Part shown: positions 56,821-64,000 of the stretch, piece by piece | Position numbering within the stretch: position 1 is the first letter of the stretch | Layout: each line of letters opens with the position of its first letter | The notes under the pieces: generated by a model | Told to the model about the DNA's origin: nothing | What the model saw: only the letters and a program-made list of their open reading frames with translations | Database searches by the model: none | Virus record (IMG/VR): IMGVR_UViG_3300035670_000111 | Location: 1-64,000 of that record | Direction: 5' to 3' (one strand) | DNA: 64,000 nucleotides | Source of the DNA: a virus | Position numbers and translations under genes: made by a program

Positions 56821-58432
56821 TCCACCACATCCTTTCGTTTTCGATGCTGTTTAGCATCTTTTTGGAGTATACGGGTGTAAGACCCGCGGCTTTCACCGCA
56901 TCGTCAGCTGCACGCACCGTATCTGTCCAATTCGCGTCATCGAACACAAGGATGGCTTGCTTAGCGAAGCAGTCCCTATAACGGGTCACGGCCTTATAAA
57001 TATGCTCGTACTCGTGAGGTCCGTCATAGAAAAATAAATCCACATCTTTGATGGTGGACACATCAACTTCGTGCATATCCTCATTAATGATGTGCACTTT
57101 GTTATCGCCCACATATGGGGCTATATTTTTTTCAAACTCATCTTGGTTATTAGGCGGGAGCTCTCCGTGCTCTTCTCTAACCGGCTGTAGGTCTTCTTCC
57201 CACATGTCGATAAAGTAGGCGTCCAGATTATTTCCCGCTAAAGCGGCCGCTCCTGTAGCGCCCAGATAAGCGCCTATTTCTAGGTAAACCTTTGATTGAG
57301 AGGCCAACCCATTGAGCAGTTGTTGAATACGTTTGCTGGTAAGTCCAGGGATATTAATATCCAACTTTCGGTTTACCGAATCAACCAGTTCTCTAGTTAC
57401 AACCAAGGTGCGAGGCTGTCGCTTGTCTCCATACTTAGCCGCAACAATTTTGTCGCAGTACCCGCAGTCCCAGCAGTCAAACTTGCAAGTCTTAATCTTT
57501 TCACGCCAGATATTAATTGGTCTGTCTACCAAGTTTCCTTCTTCTACGAAGTCCTTGAAATGGTCAAACAGAATTTCTTTACCAGCAATATAATTGCGGA
57601 TAATCTGCATAGTCTCTCTGAGCCTAGAGCGAGATTCACGACCGTGCATCTTTATGACATCAATACCAAGTTCGTTTAAGAAGTAATCCCAGTCCTCTTT
57701 CCATGGTGGAAAGTTGGCTGTTTTTAACGGAACTGCTTGATCCTCATAGTCCCACTTCATACAAGAAACACGGCTAATAGAGTCCGCAAAATATTGTGAA
57801 GATTCGGACCTAGTGTTGTTAAAGTGGTAATGCTCGTCCATCATAGGGCAACCACCCAGGCATCCTTCGTTAGCCAACAGGGATAGTTTTACCCCGTATT
57901 GTTCTTTTGCCTTTTTAAATCTTTTTAGTTTTTCATGATCTCGCATCAAATCTCGGTCTAGATTTATGTAGTTAAACCCAGCCTTTGCCAAATGAGATAT
58001 TTCCCGTGGTTCAGATACATTTCTAAGAATAGTGTTCTTAATAAAGATTCCGGGAAACTCCGCCTGGATTTGACCACTAGCAACCCAGTGAGTGTGTGGG
58101 ATTGTGATTGATCGAATACCAGCCTCGTATAAAGGCCTAAAGTTTTCAATAAATAGGTCTAAGTTCTCTTGGGTAGGTGGTACATATATGTTGTTAAACA
58201 CGGCAGAAGCTGTGATGCCGGTAAAGGTTTGAATATTTATAGCAAGTTCGTTTAGATACTTGTGGTCTTCTTCGGGGTTGGAAAAGACATCACCCATCGC
58301 ATCTTGCATAAAAGGCGGTATACGGCAGGTAAAGTAAAAGTCATAGATATAGCTTTTGCACTCATCTAAAAATTCTATGAACTCTTCAAGTTCCTCTTGA
58401 TTCAGCTTGGGATTTAAGGGTACTGTGAACAT
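56789..58432 (-). CDS. U32-type barrel fused to a class I methyltransferase
   Basis: 547 residues. Residues 1-330 resemble the peptidase U32 family (RlhA/TrhP/UbiU-UbiV type): LSLLANEGCLGGCPMMDEHYHF with C191 and C195, C224, and CKFDCWDCGYC (C316, C320, C323, C326), probably an Fe-S cluster. Residues 375-547 are a SAM methyltransferase: YLEIGAYLGATGAAAL (SAM loop), FYDGPHEYEHIYKAV and ILVFDDANW. Known U32 members hydroxylate RNA or quinones. The fusion and substrate are unclear. It joins the permease and the unknown 141-residue gene. Confidence 0.75.
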   Translation of the reverse strand: MFTVPLNPKLNQEELEEFIEFLDECKSYIYDFYFTCRIPPFMQDAMGDVFSNPEEDHKYLNELAINIQTFTGITASAVFNNIYVPPTQENLDLFIENFRPLYEAGIRSITIPHTHWVASGQIQAEFPGIFIKNTILRNVSEPREISHLAKAGFNYINLDRDLMRDHEKLKRFKKAKEQYGVKLSLLANEGCLGGCPMMDEHYHFNNTRSESSQYFADSISRVSCMKWDYEDQAVPLKTANFPPWKEDWDYFLNELGIDVIKMHGRESRSRLRETMQIIRNYIAGKEILFDHFKDFVEEGNLVDRPINIWREKIKTCKFDCWDCGYCDKIVAAKYGDKRQPRTLVVTRELVDSVNRKLDINIPGLTSKRIQQLLNGLASQSKVYLEIGAYLGATGAAALAGNNLDAYFIDMWEEDLQPVREEHGELPPNNQDEFEKNIAPYVGDNKVHIINEDMHEVDVSTIKDVDLFFYDGPHEYEHIYKAVTRYRDCFAKQAILVFDDANWTDTVRAADDAVKAAGLTPVYSKKMLNSIENERMWWNGIYIIVVAG

Positions 58433-58811
58433 GTGGTTTCATGACTTGCCAAAACGCGTCGGCTTGTCTTTTGTCCTCCTCAGTTAACTCGTATTTGTAC
58501 CGCATAGGGCAATCAACTAGGTCGCCCATCTTATTACGTTTTGGGTGTTCCACAAATCGCGTTTTTTGCTCTGGAGTGAACTGATCCATTACATTTGAGT
58601 GCGCCCAGACGTGAATGTACCCCCTATTAATATCGTAGTATTTGTACCCCATAGCCTCATACTCGCTCATGGGTATATACGGAAGTTCCTCTGGCACGTT
58701 CTCTACTTCAGTAAAGTACCAAAACATAAAGGACCCTTTTATCTTTAGGGCGTCCCATTGATCCGGGCTAAACTTATAGATATCGTCGTGAAATAGTCCG
58801 GCGAAGGTCAT
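58386..58811 (-). CDS. Hypothetical protein, aromatic-rich
   Basis: 141 residues, rich in Tyr, Trp, Phe, Met and His (GYKYYDINRGYIHVWAHSN). No metal motif besides scattered His. It overlaps the fusion gene start by 47 bases and forms an ATGA overlap with the coiled-coil gene, so it is part of the accessory unit. I do not recognise the family. Confidence 0.65.
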   Translation of the reverse strand: MTFAGLFHDDIYKFSPDQWDALKIKGSFMFWYFTEVENVPEELPYIPMSEYEAMGYKYYDINRGYIHVWAHSNVMDQFTPEQKTRFVEHPKRNKMGDLVDCPMRYKYELTEEDKRQADAFWQVMKPHVHSTLKSQAESRGT

Positions 58812-59581
58812 TCTATTTCTTTAGGCTTATCTATTAACTCAATTGTAAATTGTTTGTTAGCCAACTCTTTAATCTTGGCTGACTGAATTTGACCTAAAGC
58901 ATTATCTACACGTGTCGCCCAATCCACAGCAACAGTCAAAGCTGCTACAGCAGAATCAGTGTCCATCTGAGAGATGGCGTCCATGTTTCCCGTGCCAATT
59001 TTTCCCATAGCCATTAGGTCCAAGGCAGCCTGTTTTCCTAGGCGCTGAACCCAATGGTCTGCCTCAAGCTTGGCTGACAGCTCTTCATTTTGCACAGCAT
59101 CTTTTAAATCAGTTCCGTCTGGAAGGTACGCCTCACCTGTCTGGTACATCTCTTCTAACGCAATTATGTAATTTTTACGTTCTACATAACATTGGTTTAG
59201 CCTGCGGTGCATTTTTATGAGGTCGTTTTTATTAGTAATTAATTCAAACTCTTTTAATTTAACTTTTGCCGGAGATGTGGTTTCTGACATCTCTTCATGA
59301 ACCACTTCTATCTGAGCCTCTTGTTTTGCAATGTTCATTAGAAGGTTTTCAATAACCTCTTCACGAGATCTAATTTCTAAAAGAAACTGTTTGTATTTTT
59401 GATAAGGTGTAATTTGGGCGTCACCCACAAAGTGCTTAATCTTAAAGTAAGGGGTGCTATGGTCTATGTCTAAAGAGAACTTTAGTAGTTCTACTTGCTT
59501 ATCATTAAGGTCCCCGGTGTCGGTAACCAACTTTTGACGAGCTGCTTCTAGGCGCTCTTCAAGGCTTGTAATATTATCCAT
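58808..59581 (-). CDS. Coiled-coil structural-type protein
   Basis: 257 residues from ATG 59581, chosen for GGAG six bases upstream; longer starts would overlap the fibre gene. Long helices (SLEERLEAARQKLVT, YKQFLLEIRSREEVIENLLMN, LIKMHRRLNQCYVERKNY) suggest an elongated coiled coil. Such proteins occur beside fibre genes in T4-like cyanophages, perhaps as chaperones or connectors. No enzyme motif. Confidence 0.7.
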   Translation of the reverse strand: MDNITSLEERLEAARQKLVTDTGDLNDKQVELLKFSLDIDHSTPYFKIKHFVGDAQITPYQKYKQFLLEIRSREEVIENLLMNIAKQEAQIEVVHEEMSETTSPAKVKLKEFELITNKNDLIKMHRRLNQCYVERKNYIIALEEMYQTGEAYLPDGTDLKDAVQNEELSAKLEADHWVQRLGKQAALDLMAMGKIGTGNMDAISQMDTDSAVAALTVAVDWATRVDNALGQIQSAKIKELANKQFTIELIDKPKEIE

Positions 59582-59615
59582 GTTGTTCTCCATGTTGTTA
59601 GTGTACCAGGTGCTG

Positions 59616-60638
59616 TTAATCTCTCCAGAACCCGTGTCCTGAGGACCTTCCGTTAATGGCGGCTCCATTTGTATGAGTACCAGTAAGAGAAGTTGATGTT
59701 ACGCGGAAGCCAGAATCCGTAGCAAAATCAAACTTTCCAATATCATTGGTTTGACCTGTCGTGGATGCGTTACCACCTGTGGTATCTGAGTAGTGACCCA
59801 GCATAATGCCGTGAGTCTGGCTCATAGAGAAGTTTTCTTCACCGCAGAACCACACGCTCTTTTGTGGGGTTGCTACTGTGCTCTCTGTAGTGTAATTCCA
59901 CTTTCGGAAATAACGACCAGACCCATAAGTCCCCTCGTTACCTCCATAACCAAATCCGGTTTTAGCCGGAGAACCCTTTTGCTGTCCGTGGAACCCTGGA
60001 GAAGATCCAGGAGTAGACTCTGCTTCCGTTGCAAAAACAAACTTTCTACGATATGTAGAGTCGCCATCTGCGTTGTCTCCCCAAAAATAACCCCAGTTCT
60101 CGCTCATGTGAGCCCCTGCGCCGGTACCGGCCTGTCCAAAACCAGTTCCTGCCGTCGAGGTGTGGACTTCGGTTGTTAAATTAAACTTTTGATATACGGC
60201 TGTACCTTGGTTTCCTGTTTGCCATGAGAATGTGTAGTTTCCTGTAGTGTCTTGGGCAAGAATAGTGGCTGAATCTCCAACAGTTTGAGCGGTGTTCATG
60301 GCCGCTTGTTTTGTATACGTTGTATCGTTTCTCATACTAAATACTGAAGTAGAGGTAAATGCGCCAACACCACCAGTGCCCCAAACAAAACCTATATTTC
60401 GGTTATGAGCACCGGACGTATAGTTAGCTGTTTCTGTAAGGATGTTTCCTAGGTTACTTGCAACGTCTGTAGAAAATGCGTACTTGTTTACATTCTGCCA
60501 TGGAACGCTGTCTTTGTATCCAGCGGCTACATAACCAGTTGTTAAAACTTGACGCGTTAGAAAAGGAAGAATTCCACCTCGCTTATAGCGAGCGCTGAAG
60601 ACACCATTAACAGATCTTTGGGATGCAAAAATAGGCAT
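59616..60638 (-). CDS. Beta-propeller-like tail fibre, paralogue 1
   Basis: 340 residues. The first 26 residues (PIFASQRSVNGVFSARYKR...) are identical to those of the next gene. The body has Gly/Asn/Thr-rich repeats of about 45-50 residues with F-x(2)-ATE, YGGNEG and HGIMLGHY-type turns, as in kelch-like propellers. A phage receptor-binding fibre attached by the shared N-terminus. Its ATG joins the preceding stop by TAATG. Confidence 0.75.
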   Translation of the reverse strand: MPIFASQRSVNGVFSARYKRGGILPFLTRQVLTTGYVAAGYKDSVPWQNVNKYAFSTDVASNLGNILTETANYTSGAHNRNIGFVWGTGGVGAFTSTSVFSMRNDTTYTKQAAMNTAQTVGDSATILAQDTTGNYTFSWQTGNQGTAVYQKFNLTTEVHTSTAGTGFGQAGTGAGAHMSENWGYFWGDNADGDSTYRRKFVFATEAESTPGSSPGFHGQQKGSPAKTGFGYGGNEGTYGSGRYFRKWNYTTESTVATPQKSVWFCGEENFSMSQTHGIMLGHYSDTTGGNASTTGQTNDIGKFDFATDSGFRVTSTSLTGTHTNGAAINGRSSGHGFWRD

Positions 60639-61678
60639 TAGTCACTCCACATTCCTGCGCCAGATGAGCGCCCTTCAATAGCCGCTCCAGCCGAAGATCC
60701 TGTTCCGCTTTGTGTTCCAGTAGGCCATTGTCCTGAAGGCCATAGCGCTCTAGCACCAGTAGCAAACTCATAGTAACCGGATTCGTTTACTTGAGCTCCA
60801 TTGTAGTGACCAAGCACATACCCACGGGTCTGCGACTGAGAATGGTTCTCTTCTCCAGAATTAAGGATTGCTTTTGTATTAGCGCCAAGAGTTGTAATGG
60901 TGCTAGTTGCGTAAGTGTACTGTCGGTATGAGTAGCCCGCATTATAGCCGCCCTCGTTACCGCTCCAACCTTTTCCATCTTTAGAGACAAGACCTTTTTG
61001 TTGAGATGCTGGAGATGCTCCGGAAAAAGATTGTCCGGGGTTTGTCTCCGCTTCTGTAGCATAAGTAAAAGAGCGTTGACCGTCTGCAGCTGTGGTTGCA
61101 GTACTATCTGCCCAATAAATAGCGCGAGTCTCATCAAAGTGAGCTCCGGCTCCAGTACTCGCATTGTTCATGCCAGTTCCTGGTCCTGTAGTCCAAACAT
61201 CATTGGACATATTAAATTTGTAATAGTTAGCGCTAGAGTTTCCGCCCATTACATAAGCTATCCAGCCAGTTCCAAGTGTGTCGTAATAAATAGGCGACTC
61301 AGCGTCAGCCATAGTTCCTGGGGCTGTTCCAGGTTGAGTTTGGGTAGTAAAGTTTTTTAAATGAAACTTAGAAGTCTTGTTGTAAGAGCCCATACCTTCA
61401 TTACCAGTACCGTTAGTACCAAAGACATAACCCATGGTACGACTCATAGCGCCACACACGTAACCGCCAGCTTCATTTAAAATGTCACCGCGGTTAGTTG
61501 GGGTCTCAGTTGACCATGCGTATGAGTTAACGTTGCGCCAAGCAACGCTGTTTTTATACCCAGCAGCTACATAGCCTGTAGTGATGACTTGCCTAATCTT
61601 AAAAGGCAGAATACCGCCGCGTTTGTATCTAGCGCTAAATACGCCGTTAACGGAACGCTGCGAGGCAAATATTGGCAC
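60638..61678 (-). CDS. Beta-propeller-like tail fibre, paralogue 2
   Basis: 346 residues, GTG start at 61678 after AGGAGG. Same N-terminal 26 residues and similar body with SGNEGGYNAGYSYRQY, ATEAETNPG and GYVLGHYNG repeats. The common N-terminus would attach both to the same partner while the propellers diverge. Nearly all shared codons differ at the third base, so the duplication is old and under selection. Confidence 0.75.
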   Translation of the reverse strand: MPIFASQRSVNGVFSARYKRGGILPFKIRQVITTGYVAAGYKNSVAWRNVNSYAWSTETPTNRGDILNEAGGYVCGAMSRTMGYVFGTNGTGNEGMGSYNKTSKFHLKNFTTQTQPGTAPGTMADAESPIYYDTLGTGWIAYVMGGNSSANYYKFNMSNDVWTTGPGTGMNNASTGAGAHFDETRAIYWADSTATTAADGQRSFTYATEAETNPGQSFSGASPASQQKGLVSKDGKGWSGNEGGYNAGYSYRQYTYATSTITTLGANTKAILNSGEENHSQSQTRGYVLGHYNGAQVNESGYYEFATGARALWPSGQWPTGTQSGTGSSAGAAIEGRSSGAGMWSD

Positions 61679-61691
61679 TCTAGCCTCCTAA

Positions 61692-64000
61692 TTAACCGAA
61701 GTTTACGCTTGCGTTACCTAACGCTGTCCAAGCACCGCCACGTCGTACTAGGGTGAAATTGTACACGTCAATGCGTCCTGAGGTAGATGTTGGAGTTGGC
61801 GCTTGTGCTCCGTACCATCTAATTGTTACTGGTGAACCGGCAACTTGTAGGGTAGCAGGGTAATAACCAGTTCCGCCTTGGGTAACAAAACCGGTAACGG
61901 TAAATGTTCTGCCATCTGTTGTAGGAGCGTTAGTGATGTTCCAGGTCATATTTCCAGAAGGAGTAGATGTAATCCAGAACACTGATCCGGATTGGTAGTT
62001 TAGAGTCGCAACGTTTGAGGCAAGCGCTACGTCTACTACATCTTCTACCAGCTCCTGCATACGGAATCCGCCAGTTATTGTTACCTCACCGCTAAATGAA
62101 GCGTTTCCAGATACATCCAGAGTTCCGGTAACTGTAGTGTTTCCTACACGTACTGGAGCAAAACTTACTCCAGCCTCTGCAAAGTTAACAGTTGAGACAG
62201 GTCGCTCTACTAAACCTCTAAATAATTTAAACGTTCCACCATCGTTTGCATCTCGAGCCACACCAGAGTATTCTCTGCGTGAAGACACAGAAGCAGAACC
62301 GGCTGGAGAAACAGCGGCTGATGTTACGTTCGCATTTGTTTTGTCATAAGTAAACGTTGTAGCGGTTGGTACGTCTTGGATGATGTAAGTTCCATTGAAT
62401 GTAGCATCTACTCCAGATACAACTACCTGGTCTCCAGCACGATACGTGTGAGCAGCCGCAGTTGTTAATGTTGCTACGTTTGAGGTCAATGCTTTGTTTG
62501 TCACTGAGGCTAAGATTGGCGATACGGTTACTCCGTAACGAAGCACAAGTCCTAGATCTAAAGCATCTGCAGCGTTACCGACACCCGCAAAGATTAGCGG
62601 GTCAGAAACTGCCAAGTTGTCTGTGGTAACTGTGGTTCCACCACCACCGAAGGTAATAGCACCGGTGATATTTACGTTACCAAGGATGTTCATATCACCC
62701 TGGATACCAACTCCACCTACAACGGTAAGAGCACCTGTAGTTGGGCTGGTTGACGGTGTTGGGATTTCAATGTGGACTGAGACATCTGGGGTAATAACCA
62801 TCTGTGTGTTGTCAGAGGCAAGACCACCGGCTGCAAAAACAATAGCGTTTTCTTGTCCAGTATCGCTTGTTGCAAGGACTAGGTTTCCGTTACCTGGGGT
62901 TCCGTATGGAGCGGCCATAAAGATATAGCCATCGTTTACTCCAGTAATAGTGAACTCAGGGTCACCAAATGTTGAGGATGTAATGCCCATATCAATGTAG
63001 CCAGAGAAGTCATTTCCATTATCTGGGTACGCGATAAAGTCAGTTGATACGTTAGTTCCAGAAGAGGTGTTGTGGATGATTAACTGTGAGAAGTCCGAGT
63101 CTGCATCAGTAGTAAATACGGCGATTGGGTTTGTCCAACCTGTTACCGCACTTGCAGTTAATCCTGATCCTATAACTGAGGTTAGGGCTACATCTGCGCC
63201 AGCGCTATCGTAAGTGAAGGTGGTAGGTGTAGGGACGTCGATAATTTCTACTTCTCCGTCAAAATCCACATCGCCAATAGCAACAGTAACGAACTGGAAT
63301 GGAGAAAACCCGTGAGCAACGGATGTAGTAATAGTTGCTACGTTGCTGGCCTTCTCTTTAGCACTTACGGTTTTTACGTTTTCACCAATAGAGTCTGTTA
63401 AAGTTCTAGCGTCTGGTCCAACGTAAATAAGCTCTGAATCGGCTTCAATCGCACCAGCCGTGTAAACATCTCCTGTGGCTGAGTCGACTGTAAACTTATT
63501 GGTGTCTACCTCAATGCCGCCATTGGCCGCTAAAGTGCCGGTTAAAGTTGTAAGACCTGTTACGTCTAAGTTGCCTTCGGTAGAGATATTTCCAGTAACT
63601 GAGGCTGATCCAGCAGGAGAAACTACCCCACCCGCATCAGTTGCTGTAGAGGTTGAATAACTAAACGTTGTGTCTGTGACCGCGGTAAGTAATGCTCCAC
63701 CAGCGTTATACCCTGCGCCAACTCCGGTTACGATTACTCGGTCTCCAACGTCAAAGTAATGTTTTCCGTCAGTAGTTAGAGTTACTACGTTACTAGCAAT
63801 AACCTTTTGAATAACATCAACTGATCGTGATGTGGTGGCAACATTTCCTTTTACGTTTGCGTCTCCGTCAACAGTTATGTCGGAAAGAGTTGATAGAGTT
63901 GTTACTGTTGGGGTACCTGACCAAGATGTAGCTGATCCATCAGTTACTAAAACTGTGTTCTCATTTCCTACTTGATTAGGGAATGCGCCATCTACAAATA
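61692..64000 (-). CDS. Long tail fibre with repeated beta modules (start outside window)
   Basis: Open for at least 769 residues to the window edge; the GTG at 63269 lies inside a module, so it is not the start. Three modules with NV(A/V)T(L/I)TT...H-Y/F...V(V/T)(V/T)xG(V/D)...TTF(T/S)Y recur around 63.8, 63.3 and 62.4 kb, and one in the fibre at 29308-32676. The C-terminal VWRNGGAW-like part (TLVRRGGAWTALG) is an anchor type. Receptor-binding or fibre shaft protein. Confidence 0.8.
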   Translation of the reverse strand, partial: FVDGAFPNQVGNENTVLVTDGSATSWSGTPTVTTLSTLSDITVDGDANVKGNVATTSRSVDVIQKVIASNVVTLTTDGKHYFDVGDRVIVTGVGAGYNAGGALLTAVTDTTFSYSTSTATDAGGVVSPAGSASVTGNISTEGNLDVTGLTTLTGTLAANGGIEVDTNKFTVDSATGDVYTAGAIEADSELIYVGPDARTLTDSIGENVKTVSAKEKASNVATITTSVAHGFSPFQFVTVAIGDVDFDGEVEIIDVPTPTTFTYDSAGADVALTSVIGSGLTASAVTGWTNPIAVFTTDADSDFSQLIIHNTSSGTNVSTDFIAYPDNGNDFSGYIDMGITSSTFGDPEFTITGVNDGYIFMAAPYGTPGNGNLVLATSDTGQENAIVFAAGGLASDNTQMVITPDVSVHIEIPTPSTSPTTGALTVVGGVGIQGDMNILGNVNITGAITFGGGGTTVTTDNLAVSDPLIFAGVGNAADALDLGLVLRYGVTVSPILASVTNKALTSNVATLTTAAAHTYRAGDQVVVSGVDATFNGTYIIQDVPTATTFTYDKTNANVTSAAVSPAGSASVSSRREYSGVARDANDGGTFKLFRGLVERPVSTVNFAEAGVSFAPVRVGNTTVTGTLDVSGNASFSGEVTITGGFRMQELVEDVVDVALASNVATLNYQSGSVFWITSTPSGNMTWNITNAPTTDGRTFTVTGFVTQGGTGYYPATLQVAGSPVTIRWYGAQAPTPTSTSGRIDVYNFTLVRRGGAWTALGNASVNFG

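Noticed and set aside
61692-63269. Fibre gene starting at the GTG at 63269
   Set aside because: The frame stays open to the window edge and the GTG lies inside a repeated beta module, so the gene is larger and cut by the window.

Overview
The window is about two thirds structural and one third replication and accessory genes of a contractile-tailed (myovirus-type) bacteriophage. Apart from the end of one plus-strand gene at the extreme left, everything is read on the minus strand, in tightly packed blocks with ATGA and TAATG overlaps. No intergenic stretch reaches 300 bases. Two WhiB-family regulators, a SpoVS homologue and AAGGAG-type ribosome sites with many GTG and TTG starts point to an actinobacterial host. 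The base composition is low in GC by eye, which fits low-GC freshwater actinobacteria better than Streptomyces or Mycobacterium; that host assignment is inference. Terminase, portal and capsid genes are not in the window and probably lie beyond base 64000.

Layout in the direction of transcription (right to left). 64000-48476: a long adsorption region of fibres and accessory proteins. It holds a truncated fibre with repeated beta modules, two tandem paralogous fibres with the same 26-residue N-terminus, collagen-like fibres (one carrying a cupredoxin-like domain), and a tail protein with a large cysteine-rich repeat insertion. Mixed in are enzymes not needed for a virion: a U32-type barrel fused to a methyltransferase, a DUF401-like membrane permease, a DUF6065-like protein and a family 2 glycosyltransferase with a repeat tail. 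48467-45553: neck and tail-completion genes with very small basic or cysteine-rich proteins. 45509-33250: sheath, tube, gp26-like protein with an out-of-frame DUF6760-like extension, tape measure with two peptidoglycan hydrolase domains, LysM protein, split hub, spike with a histidine-rich insertion, gp25 and baseplate J. 33216-29308: distal fibre proteins.

29298-13293: replication and recombination. Initiator-like protein, DnaC-like loader, SWIM protein, DnaB helicase, WhiB, CHC2/TOPRIM primase, SNF2-like helicase, ribbon-helix-helix and MerR-like regulators, ssDNA-binding protein, family A DNA polymerase, RecA, two resolvase-type nucleases, a Cas4-like nuclease, a second WhiB and SpoVS. Together these form a nearly complete phage replisome.

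12919-236: metallophosphoesterase, a candidate holin pair, about a dozen small basic proteins of unknown function, thioredoxin-like protein, then an operon of a nucleotidyltransferase, a HAD-like protein without its usual nucleophile and a TGT/DpdA-like barrel with a cysteine cluster, followed by a class II ribonucleotide reductase and a very acidic 50-residue protein. A strong inverted repeat at 121-167 separates this from the convergent plus-strand gene.

Most notable: the disulfide-type repeats inserted in a predicted jelly-roll domain (48476-50251), the copper-site motif in a tail fibre (54058-54357), the U32-methyltransferase fusion beside a permease (55870-58432), the probable +1 frameshift before the tape measure (42454-42485), and the compact nucleotidyltransferase/HAD/TGT-like operon (2481-5340).
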